A DNA stretch of 64,000 nt from positions 348,004,413 through 348,068,412 of the forward strand of contig NC_080672.1 of the NCBI RefSeq assembly GCF_030247195.1, written 5' to 3'. The notes beneath the pieces were generated by a model. That model did not search any database, had not been told where the DNA came from, and was given only the letters and a program-made list of their open reading frames with translations. The first letter of the stretch is position 1; every line of letters starts with the position of its first letter. The translations under genes and the position numbers were made by a program. This document shows positions 31,074 through 39,900 of the stretch, piece by piece. The DNA is from Topomyia yanbarensis. Lineage: Eukaryota; Arthropoda; Insecta; Diptera; Culicidae.

Positions 31074-34000
31074 CTCATCGAACGAGGTCACGGATTTGAT
31101 CACTGTTCTACAGTGGAATTGCAGAAGTATCATCCCGAAAATCGATTCCTTCAAAATTTTAATAAATAATTTGAGTTGCGATGCATTTGCATTATGTGAA
31201 ACTTGGTTAACTTCCGACATAGAACTCAACTTCCACGACTTTAATATTATTCGCCTGGATCGAGACACCCCCTATGGAGGAGTGCTTTTGGGGATCAAAA
31301 AGTGCTATTCCTTCTACAGAATTAACCTTCCCTCGATAACAGGTATTGAAGTTGTCGCTTGTCAAGTAACAACCAAAGACAAAAGCCTTTGCATAGCTTC
31401 CATATATATTCCCCCCAACACCGCGGTTGGGCACCGACGGCTACAAGACATCTTAGAATCCCTGCCAGCACCGCGACTAGTTTTAGGAGACTTTAACTCT
31501 CACGGTACAGCATGGGGTTGCCTCTATGATGATAACCGGTCTTCCTTAATTCAGGATCTTTGCGATAACTTCAATTTGACAATTTTAAACACGGGTGAAA
31601 TGACACGGATTCCTGCTCCTCCAGCGCGCCCGAGCGCCTTAGACTTGTCCCTTTGCTCAACATCGCTGCGGTTAAATTGCACGTGGAAGGTAATTCCTGA
31701 TCCCCACGGCAGCGACCATCTGCCGATTGTAGTCTCAATCAATAACGGTTCAAGGCCATTGAAATCAATCAATATTTCGTATGACCTCACACGAAATATC
31801 GATTGGAAGAGCTATGCTGCCGCGATATCCGACAACATCGAATCTACCCAAGAACTTCCTCCGGAGGAAGAGTACAGCTTTTTGGCTGGCTTGATTCTCG
31901 ACAGCGCGAATCAAGCTCAGACTAGGCCAGTACCCGGCGCGAACATACAAAAACGTTCTCCCAATCCCTGGTGGGATAAAGAGTGCTCAGACGTGTACGC
32001 AGAGAAGGCCGCCGCGTTTAAGACCTTCCGGAACGACGGGTTACCCGCCAGTTTTCGACAGTACGCGACGTTAGACAAGCGAATGAAGAGTTTGATGAAA
32101 GCCAAAAAACGCGATTATTGGCGCCGGTTCGTCGACGGATTAACGAGAGAAACATCGATGAGCACTCTTTGGGGAACAGCCCGACGTATGCGAAATCGAA
32201 ACAGTACTAATGAGAGCGTGGAATATTCAAACCGTTGGATATTCGATTTCGCCAAGAAGGTTTGTCCGGATTCCGCCCCGGCACAGAAGATTTACCGCGC
32301 CGCGTCTCCTCACGATAGCGCGAACGAAACACCTTTTTCGATGGTGGAGTTCTCACTTGCTCTCTTGTCGTGTAACAATAAAGCTCCGGGGCCAGACAGA
32401 ATCAAATTCAACTTGTTGAAGAATCTGCCTGACTCTGCCAAGAGACGCTTGTTGAACTTATTTAATAAGTTTCTCGAGGCTAACATTGTCCCACTCGATT
32501 GGAGACAAGTGAAGGTCATCGCCATCCAAAAACCAGGAAAACCAGCCTCCGACCACAATTCGTACCGTCCGATCGCAATGCTATCCTGTATCCGGAAGTT
32601 GTTCGAGAAAATGATCCTATCCCACCTCCACAATTGGGTCGAAGCAAATGGCTTACTGTCAGATACACAATTTGGCTTTCGCAAAGGCAAAGGGACGAAC
32701 GATTGTCTTGCGTTGCTCTCAACTGAAATTCAAATGGCCTATGCTAGCAAAGAGCAGATGGCATCAGTGTTCCTAGATATAAAGGGGGCTTTTGATTCAG
32801 TTTCGATCAACATTCTTTCAGAGAAGCTGCACCAGCATGGTCTTTCAGCGACTTTAAACAACTTTTTACTAAACTTGTTGTCGGAAAAGCACATGCATTT
32901 TTCGCATGGTGACTTATCGACATCACGATTTAGCTACATGGGCCTTCCCCAGGGCTCATGTCTAAGCCCCCTTTTATACAATTTCTATGTCAACGACATT
33001 GATGAATGTCTTGACAATTCCTGCACGTTAAGGCAACTTGCAGACGATGGCGTGGTGTCTGTTACGGGACCCAAAGCTGTCGATCTACAAGGACCATTAC
33101 AGAATACCCTGGACAATTTGTCTGCTTGGGCTATTAAGCTGGGTATCGAATTCTCCACGGAGAAAACTGAGCTAGTTGTATTTTCAAGGAAGCGTGAACC
33201 AGCACAACTACAGCTTCTATTAATGGGTCAAACTATCGCTCAGGTCTTCACAATAAAATATCTAGGGGTCTGGTTCGACTCGAAAGGTACTTGGGGATGC
33301 CATATTCGGTATCTGAAACAGAAATGCCAACAAAGGATCAACTTTCTTCGTACAATAACCGGAACATGGTGGGGTGCCCACCCAGGAGACCTAATTAGGT
33401 TGTATCAAACAACGATACTGTCGGTAATGGAATACGGATGCTTCTGCTTTCGCTCCGCCGCGAACATACATTTCATCAAACTCGAAAGAATTCAGTATCG
33501 TTGTTTGCGTATCGCCTTAGGGTGCATGCAGTCGACCCATACGATGAGTCTCGAAGTGCTGTCGGGCGTTCTCCCGTTGAAAAATCGATTTTGGGAACTC
33601 TCATATCGATTGCTCATTCGATGCGATATCTTGAACCCGGTCGTGATTGAAAATTTCGAAAGGCTTGTTGAGCTCAATTCTCAGACCCGTTTCATGTCCC
33701 TGTACTTTGACTACATGGCGCAGAATATTAACCCTTCTTCTTACAATCCCAACCGTGTGCATTTCATAAATACTTCTGAATCTACTGTTTTCTTCGACAC
33801 ATCCATGAAAGACGAGATTAGTGGAATTCCGGACCACATACGCCCACAAGTGGTTCCAAACATTTTTTATAATAAATTCCGAGAAGTCGACTGTTCTAAG
33901 ATGTTTTATACTGACGGATCAAACCTCGAAGGATCCACTGGCTTCGGTATTTTCAATCAAAAGTTCACCGCCTCCTACAAACTCAGTGACCCTGCTTCAG

Positions 34001-34752
34001 TTTACGCCGCAGAACTAGCTGCCATTCAGTATACCCTTGGAGTCATTGAAACATTACCCGCAGACCATTACTTCATCGTTTCGGATAGCCTCAGTTCCAT
34101 TGACGCTATTCGCTCGATGAAACAAGGCAAGCACTCCTCGTATTTTTTGGGGAAAATACGGGAGCTACTGAGTGCTTTATCTGACAACTCTTTCCAGATT
34201 ACCTTGGTATGGGTCCCTTCTCATTGCTCCATTCCGGGCAATGAGAAGGCAGACTCCTTAGCTAAGGTGGGTGCCTTAGAAGGAGACGTTTACGAAAGAC
34301 CAATTTGCTTCAGCGAATTTTTCAGTATTACTCATCAGAGAACCCTCGAAAGTTGGCAAACTTCGTGGAGCAGTGGAGAGCTGGGAAGGTGGCTACATTC
34401 GATAATCCCTAAGGTATCGACGAAACCTTGGTTCAAGGGGATGGATGTGGGTCGTGACTTCATTCGTGTGATGTCCCGACTCATGGCAAACCATTACACG
34501 CTGGATGCACATCTCCGGCGTATTGGGCTCGTGGATAGTGGTATCTGCGCTTGTGGCGACGGCTATCACGACATCGAGCACATTGTCTGGGCGTGCACCG
34601 AGTACAGTTCCGCTAGGTCTCGGCTAATGGATACCCTGCGGGCCCGAGGAAGACCAACCGACGTCCCGGTTCGAGATGTGCTGGCAAGCCGCGATGTTCT
34701 CTATATGTCCCTTATATACACCTTTGTGAAAACCATCAATATACAAGTCTAA
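31066..34752 (+). CDS. I-clade LINE ORF2 (endonuclease, RT, RNase H)
   Basis: 1,228 residues from ATG 31,066, overlapping ORF1 by 8 nt. An APE-type endonuclease is at about residues 10-225 (LQWNCRS, LCETWL, LGDFNSHGTAWG, GSDHLPI). Reverse transcriptase is at about 430-700: KAPGPDRIKFN, QKPGKPASDHNSYRPIAML, FGFRKGKGTND, VFLDIKGAFDSV (motif A), LPQGSCLSPLLYN (B), and QLADDGVVSV (C, LADD where YADD is usual). RNase H follows at about 945-1,075 with catalytic acids in YTDGSN, AAELAAIQ, VSDSLSS and NEKADSLAK. A C-terminal CACGDGYHDIEHIVWAC motif could bind zinc or nucleic acid. It would nick the target and copy the element RNA by target-primed reverse transcription. No disruption. Confidence 0.92.
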   Translation: MANSSNEVTDLITVLQWNCRSIIPKIDSFKILINNLSCDAFALCETWLTSDIELNFHDFNIIRLDRDTPYGGVLLGIKKCYSFYRINLPSITGIEVVACQVTTKDKSLCIASIYIPPNTAVGHRRLQDILESLPAPRLVLGDFNSHGTAWGCLYDDNRSSLIQDLCDNFNLTILNTGEMTRIPAPPARPSALDLSLCSTSLRLNCTWKVIPDPHGSDHLPIVVSINNGSRPLKSINISYDLTRNIDWKSYAAAISDNIESTQELPPEEEYSFLAGLILDSANQAQTRPVPGANIQKRSPNPWWDKECSDVYAEKAAAFKTFRNDGLPASFRQYATLDKRMKSLMKAKKRDYWRRFVDGLTRETSMSTLWGTARRMRNRNSTNESVEYSNRWIFDFAKKVCPDSAPAQKIYRAASPHDSANETPFSMVEFSLALLSCNNKAPGPDRIKFNLLKNLPDSAKRRLLNLFNKFLEANIVPLDWRQVKVIAIQKPGKPASDHNSYRPIAMLSCIRKLFEKMILSHLHNWVEANGLLSDTQFGFRKGKGTNDCLALLSTEIQMAYASKEQMASVFLDIKGAFDSVSINILSEKLHQHGLSATLNNFLLNLLSEKHMHFSHGDLSTSRFSYMGLPQGSCLSPLLYNFYVNDIDECLDNSCTLRQLADDGVVSVTGPKAVDLQGPLQNTLDNLSAWAIKLGIEFSTEKTELVVFSRKREPAQLQLLLMGQTIAQVFTIKYLGVWFDSKGTWGCHIRYLKQKCQQRINFLRTITGTWWGAHPGDLIRLYQTTILSVMEYGCFCFRSAANIHFIKLERIQYRCLRIALGCMQSTHTMSLEVLSGVLPLKNRFWELSYRLLIRCDILNPVVIENFERLVELNSQTRFMSLYFDYMAQNINPSSYNPNRVHFINTSESTVFFDTSMKDEISGIPDHIRPQVVPNIFYNKFREVDCSKMFYTDGSNLEGSTGFGIFNQKFTASYKLSDPASVYAAELAAIQYTLGVIETLPADHYFIVSDSLSSIDAIRSMKQGKHSSYFLGKIRELLSALSDNSFQITLVWVPSHCSIPGNEKADSLAKVGALEGDVYERPICFSEFFSITHQRTLESWQTSWSSGELGRWLHSIIPKVSTKPWFKGMDVGRDFIRVMSRLMANHYTLDAHLRRIGLVDSGICACGDGYHDIEHIVWACTEYSSARSRLMDTLRARGRPTDVPVRDVLASRDVLYMSLIYTFVKTINIQV

Positions 34753-35578
34753 CTGCCCCTTGTTATCTCCTTATCATTCTCAGAACGCTCTTCCACCTGT
34801 ATCAAACCATCTGTATCGAATGAGCCAACAAACACGGGACCTACGGCACGAACATAACACGCTTAACTCGAAATGTAGCCGATCCACATCTGAGCCGTAC
34901 TACGAAATCGTCTGGAAAAACCCCTGCCATCTTGAGGAGGACCACCCGGCGTCCCAGTACATGATTCCCCTGATGAAGGCCACCCGAGTTTGTAATCCAT
35001 CCGTTGATCTCACGATGCCTGAAACTGAAATAATTTTCTCTCCCTGCCATCTTTGTCGACCCTCCCTCCCCTGACTCTTATACCCAGAAGTAACACCCCT
35101 ACCCCCCCCCCCCCCCCAATATCATCACGAAGCATTTAGCTCTTCTTGTCTCTTCTAGTTTTAACTATTATATTATATAATCTCGTTGAAATTGCCCAAC
35201 TCTACTACCCACAAAAATAACTATAATTACGAATCTTTACAAAATTCAATCATGCCCTCTAGTTATTCCTAATTTTAAGTTAGTCGTAAAAAATTGTCCC
35301 CCTTAATTAAACATTATTTGCTCCAATAATCTCACTGATAAAAATGTCAAACCATATTGCCACAAAAACTAAATGACCCCCCTAATCTTACGAAAACAAT
35401 ATTATCCCCTTGTGTAGATATATAAGATAGCTATAAAATCGCATTAGTTTCATTTTAAAAAAAATCAATATGTAATCCCCTAGTTTTAAGCAATTTAAAA
35501 TGTAAAACAAAACAAAATTGGCACCTTTAAGCTAACGCAACGTGCCTTATCAAATAAACGATTTGAATAAAAAAAAAA

Positions 35579-35592
35579 ATATGCAAACCGTC
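35579..35592 (+). repeat. Target-site duplication, right (I-clade LINE)
   Basis: Exact copy of ATATGCAAACCGTC. Removing the element restores a continuous AACCGTCCTTAGGATGAATA segment that resembles 35,961-35,985. Confidence 0.85.
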
Positions 35593-36530
35593 CTTAGGAT
35601 GAATATATAATGGAAAAAGAATTTTATTAGGAAGTTTCTTTTATTAATTTGTATAATTAAAAATAATTATATAAGAAAATATTTTTCAAATTAATCTACA
35701 AATCCTTCCAAGAAGATCAGTGAATGTGACAACTCTGCCACTAAGCAAAAGCTACACCAAAACGAATGATGAAAATATTTTCATTTATCGCACAAAAGGA
35801 TAGCATGCCATCTGCAACGAAAAGTTAATAAATAGGAACGCCTTGATGCAGAGCGTACTTATTTGGTATGAGCTGCGAAAGGGGAATGTTCGTATGTGTG
35901 TACGCAGTAGAAACAAATCGTCAGCAAGGTTTGAATCGTTTCAAAAGCTTCTCGTCTACAAACCGTCCTTATTAGGACGAATGTATAATGGAAAAGATGG
36001 GTTTGTAATGTATACGACATAACAGGGGCGTCGTGACCACACTTCGAAGTTATTTCAAATCTTGCAAAGCATAAATTGACATAATTTTAATGATTGTTCC
36101 TATATGAATGAAATGACAAATTTTCAGGTTAACACGGCAATAACTTTGCAATTTTAGAACAATTTTATATTTTTAGTTATTATATAATCTCTTCCAAACA
36201 ACTTAACCCTCTGCTGCCAATCCCGTGGTTTTGCGGGATTAAGGAGAATCATTGTAAAATGTCCAATACACGATTTTATGTTGTTACCTCTACTAAAACC
36301 ACTTCAAAACACTCCCACCTGTCATACAAGTACATTGTCTGCTTGTTGAAATCATATGAAATTATTGACCTGTATTCAATGCGGAGAACTCAGTATTAAA
36401 ATTGTTTTACTAAACAGATTAACGAACGGGATCCCCAGGAAAATTTCACTGAGCCCGGTGAATCGAGCTTAATGCGTAAAATTTAGCCATTTGAAAGAGA
36501 TACAAGCAGAATTTTAAGAATATGATCATC
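35593..36530. other. Histone-cluster remnant, no coding sequence
   Basis: CCGTCCTTAGGATGAATATA near 35,589 and AACCGTCCTTATTAGGACGA at 35,961 are related sequences. Otherwise AT-rich, with no gene. Adjacent to the H1 remnant once the LINE is removed. Confidence 0.4.
35964..35979 (+). terminator. Variant 6-4-6 stem-loop, histone-like
   Basis: CGTCCTTATTAGGACG has a perfect 6-bp stem and a 4-nt loop TATT. The geometry matches the histone stem-loop, but the first pair is C-G and the loop departs from TTTC. It may be a diverged histone stem-loop. Confidence 0.35.
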
Positions 36531-36560
36531 TCGGTTATGTCCCGGACGTTACCCGCTCCT
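36529..36560 (+). repeat. Diverged histone tail motif (3)
   Basis: CTCGGTTATGTCCCGGACG...ACCCGCTCCT is a weaker version of the tail block found after histone stem-loops. Here it lies before the stem-loop at 36,744, as though from the preceding unit. Confidence 0.45.
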
Positions 36561-36699
36561 AGTTTTTCGCTAAGCGTGATTCATTTCTATACGCTAGGAA
36601 AAAGATTCCGATGGTTGTTTCGAGAGATTTTATCATTGATATTTCAAAGCAAGAAAATATGAAATTTGTGCATTTCATGAATGAATGTCTCAACGAGCT

Positions 36700-36765
36700 T
36701 AGAATCCAGCGCATCCCCTATCAACGCAGACGCCAACAACAAAGGTTCTTTTCAGAGCCACCATG
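36700..36765 (+). pseudogene. H3-like 3' end with histone stem-loop
   Basis: AATCCAGCGCATCCCCTATC and the following ACGCAGACGCCAACAACAAA match the end of H3 copy 3 (2,030-2,066). GGTTCTTTTCAGAGCC at 36,744-36,759 is a perfect histone stem-loop (one G-U pair), followed by purine-rich TATAAAGAATGACTTG. The coding body is lost. Confidence 0.65.
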
Positions 36766-36854
36766 ATTATTATAAAGAATGACTTGAAACATTCCCACAT
36801 ATTTCATTTAGTATCATTCGATTTCAATTACAAGTCAAACGACTAGTCACGACA

Positions 36855-36890
36855 CTCCGGTTATGTCCTAGACATTACCCACCGATCTCT
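36855..36890 (+). repeat. Conserved tail motif downstream of histone stem-loop (4)
   Basis: CTCCGGTTATGTCCTAGAC...CCCACCGATCTCT, 96 nt after the stem-loop at 36,744-36,759. It matches the copies at 2,185 and 2,645. Confidence 0.6.
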
Positions 36891-37893
36891 TCTACTCTGT
36901 CATTTTTCAACAGATTTTTAATTCTCTAGGTGTTTTGGAAAGAAGAAGAAATGACCTTTCCAACGGTATGTTATGTTATGTCCTTTTGTTAAAAGTACTA
37001 TGCGGCTTTCAGTCAACAATGTGAAAGTACCCCTTTTTTGCGTTTTTTAATCAAAAACATGAATATTGTTCTACATTTTTATTAGGAAGCGTCTTTGTTT
37101 AAACATAAAATTAGAAAGAGTTATAATTTTTTTTCCAGATTAGAAAAAAAAAATTCCAAATTAGAAAGTATAACTTTTGATAAGGGCAAAATTTTCTCAC
37201 AAAAACAAGTAATGCTAATAAATGTGACTATTGCCTTTCATTTGAGTATTAATAGTTTCAAGGCCCAGCTCTAGAACTGAAGTTATTGCAATTAGTCTGA
37301 TTGGATTCCGATGGAGCAGTGCTTCCAGGAACAGTTTACGTTGACGACGGAAAATGAATTTTCCATATATCTTCGTCATGTTGCAATATTATTGAAAATT
37401 GATAAAACTTATCAATTTAGACTGGCTGCATTTTTCACGCAATTGGACTATTGTAAATATTCTAGGAGAATTGTGTTGAGCATTAGAAGATGAAAATTGA
37501 GCAGATTCTAGCACTGCGAGGGAAGCACCTATCTTTATGAAAAAAGGCTTTTCGTGTTTCTTGACCCCACCATTTTCAAGGCAAAATAGTTTTGAAACCC
37601 TACATGCACTAGAAAAAAGTTGGACATGAAAGGGTTAAGAGTTCATGCGAGCAAGTTTCTAATTTGGAAAAAAAAATAATAAGTCTGCTATTTTTGAACC
37701 GATTTTGATGATAAATAAGTCGTTGGCTGCGTAATTGAATGCTCTCTCTAAAATTTTATTGAAACAAAGACGCTTCTTTCGAAGATTCTTGAGTAATTTT
37801 CATAGAAAAATCGCAAAATTATGGATATTTTCATATTGTTGACCCAAAACCGCAAAGTATCTTGGACAAAAGAATAAAACATACTATGCTATA

Positions 37894-37961
37894 AAGCCGG
37901 CGCCAATCTATTCTGACATAAAGTTAGTGTCGGTTTCTGATGAGGCGAAGCCGAAACGTAA
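37894..37961 (+). ncRNA. Half hammerhead motif starting at cleavage position
   Basis: Contains stem I AAGCCGGCGC...GTGTCGGTTT, CTGATGA (37,937-37,943), stem II GGC-GAA-GCC (37,944-37,952), GAAA (37,953-37,956) and the 3' stem III strand ACGTAA. The 5' stem III strand and cleavage triplet are absent, replaced by TATGCTATA. It cannot self-cleave alone and looks like the product 5' end of a cleaved monomer. Confidence 0.7.
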
Positions 37962-38227
37962 CCGTGTAACAAATAAGGATTTGTGTCCTTCAAGTGCAAA
38001 AACTGGTTTTACCAAAAAAAAATCGCCCTAGTGAGAAATTTGGTGTTTATCCAATTTTCCTCCTTAGGGTGAAATATAGCATAGTGCTTTCGCATAGGCC
38101 TGCTAAGCCAAGACAAGTTTCGACGTCACTGTGTCTCATCGCCATAAACAGAACTTCTGCGCGGACGGGACATCAGTTTGATCAGTCGGTCGATTGAAAC
38201 ACAAAGTGTGTTTTAGTTTTAAGGGAT

Positions 38228-38302
38228 TTGCGTCAAGCCGGCGCTAATCTATTCCGACATAAAGTTAGTGTCGGTTTCTGATGAGGCGAAGCCGAAACGC
38301 AA
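38228..38302 (+). ncRNA. Complete type III hammerhead ribozyme
   Basis: All invariant parts are present. Stem III is TTGCGT (38,228-38,233) with ACGCAA (38,297-38,302), six Watson-Crick pairs. Cleavage is predicted after C38,234 in GTC. Stem I is AAGCCGGCGC (38,235-38,244) with GTGTCGGTTT (38,268-38,277), ten pairs including G-U, extended by TAA/TTA. CTGATGA is at 38,278-38,284. Stem II is GGC/GCC with a GAA loop (38,285-38,293). GAAA is at 38,294-38,297. The short stem II resembles other animal retroelement hammerheads. Activity is inferred from sequence; the fold was made by eye. Confidence 0.85.
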
Positions 38303-38659
38303 CCGTGTAACAACAAAACATAGCATATGGTTGAAAAGGTCATTCCTTTTTCTTTCCAGAACACTCAAAAAATTTAAAACAACCGCGTAGAAATTTGTTT
38401 AATGGCAAAAGTCCCGAAAATAGTTTTTTTTGTAATATATCAAGATTTTGAGGGTACACAACATTTTTCAAACATTGTCTTGTGTTGTATTTTGCGAGAT
38501 CTACAACCTATACTAGATCTATTCTTTGTTCCACTTTCTAAGAAAATATTTTGTATCCAGTCATATATAGAGTGAAACAGCCACATTATTTTTTTTCTTC
38601 AGGCTTGTCTTTCTAATTATATTCCCCATGATTTCTGTCTCTTCCTTCATATTCTACAG

Positions 38660-39900
38660 TTTTCACTTTGCGTCTGGCTCTAGGCCCGTGCATAAATGAA
38701 CTCTTTTGGAATGACCCAAATGATCCTAAAAGGGATGTCGAGCAAGATTCATCATCAAAGACTCCATGTTTCCATTTAAAATCAATCACCTTGAACTGGG
38801 TTCGACCGTATCTGATCTTCTTTCGGATCAAAAATAGTCCGCTAAGTATTCTAATATTCCGTAAGACGCAGACATATTCAGATATATCGATAGTTCGCTT
38901 AGATAAGTTCAAAATTGTGATATTTTGTCTAAAGCAAACAAATGACATTAGTGGCGGCAAGACTTTTATGAGGAACTAACGCGTTTACATACCCGCTCAC
39001 AAAGCTGAGATCGATTGTGTAGTTATCGATTCAAGTTTGGTATGCGTGGATCTACTGAAAGACGAGATTGGCTGTTTCAAAGACCCCTTGCTTCAGTGAG
39101 CGAAGATTTTGAATGCCATGCGCACCGGACGGGACAAAATGGTATGTTCCTTCAGTGTCGGATGACCTTTGGCGAAACTGCTTTTCGTCTTCTTCGACGA
39201 GGATCGTCTGCATGATCGGTTGTTTGTGCCGCGCGTCATGCATGTAATATTGCACTAATTACAAGCAAATGGATCTTTGTAGCAATTTTTTTTTCTTGAG
39301 AGGCCATCAATATACCAGCAAGAGGAAGATCTACCATAAATCCGAAGCAAATAGCACCTGGTCTTAGATGTTTGAGAAGAAACAAGGAGTTTCCAATGCT
39401 TCCTGGAACACCGAACATGTGATATTTTTTTATAATTGACCACCACCCCCCTGGTAGTGGACGCTACTTGTCTTAGCCCATGAACAATGGCAACAAAACA
39501 AATAAAACAAACTGAGCTGAGACAGACATTTACATCTATATGATGTTCAATTAAGTTAAGATGATTAACTAAGGTGGAATCCGAGCGGATATAGATTTCC
39601 TGGATCCACATTATAAATTAAATTAAAGTTAAGTTAAAATACTGCTGACGGATGTATACATTAAATTACAAAACCACATTAATTAAATATTTCGTTAAGC
39701 CTATGTTTAAGATATTTAAACCAAAGAGTGCCGGATTTGTTGTATTTAGGTTGAGAACCAGCAACTTTGTGATATTGTGGAACTCCTCCCGGTAACGAGA
39801 AGTCTTTAATTTTCACGGTACGGTATGGGGTTCTTTTGTCGATGATAATTAATCTAGCTTACTCTAAGATCTTTAAAAAGGCTTTGAAAAGGTGGCCTGC
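38660..39900 (+). pseudogene. Degenerate I-clade LINE copy (ORF1 and start of ORF2)
   Basis: Plus-strand words follow the order of the intact element at 29.7 kb. LIFFRIKNSPLSIL and CLKQTNDISGGKTF match ORF1 FVVFFRPKTKSLNL and SKQANDIACCEHF. DNA at 39,040-39,260 matches 30,100-30,345. KPKQLAPGL is readable near 39,350. A remnant of LGDFNSHGTAWG from the ORF2 endonuclease is at about 39,800-39,850. Stops, frameshifts and internal losses (e.g. the zinc knuckles) make it non-functional. Confidence 0.7.

Larger units (their letters stand above)
29468..35578 (+). mobile_element. Full-length I-clade LINE (MosquI-like)
   Basis: 6.1 kb with a 14-bp TSD, a 286-bp 5' UTR, two intact overlapping ORFs, a 3' UTR with a C17 run at 35,101-35,117, and an A-rich tail. 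ORF2 carries APE endonuclease, reverse transcriptase, RNase H and a C-terminal Cys/His motif, the layout of the I clade; MosquI is the known mosquito member. Intact ORFs and an exact TSD suggest a recent and possibly active copy. It sits in decayed histone DNA about 80 bp beyond the H1 stem-loop. Degenerate relatives are at 38.66-39.9 and 51.25-54.54 kb. Confidence 0.9.
37884..38314 (+). mobile_element. Retrozyme-like element with tandem hammerhead ribozymes
   Basis: 431 bp flanked by 8-bp repeats AAAACATA (37,876-37,883 and 38,315-38,322). A 79-nt direct repeat (37,894-37,972 and 38,235-38,313; three differences, all transitions) recurs at 341-nt spacing. The downstream repeat, with the preceding TTGCGTC, makes a complete type III hammerhead. 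The upstream repeat starts at the base that would follow cleavage. The body (GCATAGTGCTTTCGC to GGGATTTGCGTC) matches the SINE copy at 11.5 kb. The element spans about 1.26 monomer lengths, as expected if a multimeric or circular RNA was copied. No ORF, so it would need a LINE or Penelope-type RT in trans. The first 10 nt before the repeat (CTATGCTATA) are unexplained. Confidence 0.75.
36925..38375. mobile_element. Inverted-repeat element, right arm interrupted
   Basis: The left arm, 36,925-37,168, is an imperfect inverted copy of 37,655-37,883 plus 38,323-38,375. For example, GGAAAGAAGAAGAAATGACC pairs with GGTCATTCCTTTTTCTTTCC. CTACTATGCGG, AAGCGTCTTTGTTT and ATTCCAAATTAGAAA also have inverse partners. 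The 487-bp centre is AT-rich without coding capacity. The right arm is split by the 431-bp hammerhead element, and the left arm supplies the approximate empty site. Outer ends are imprecise. Confidence 0.6.
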
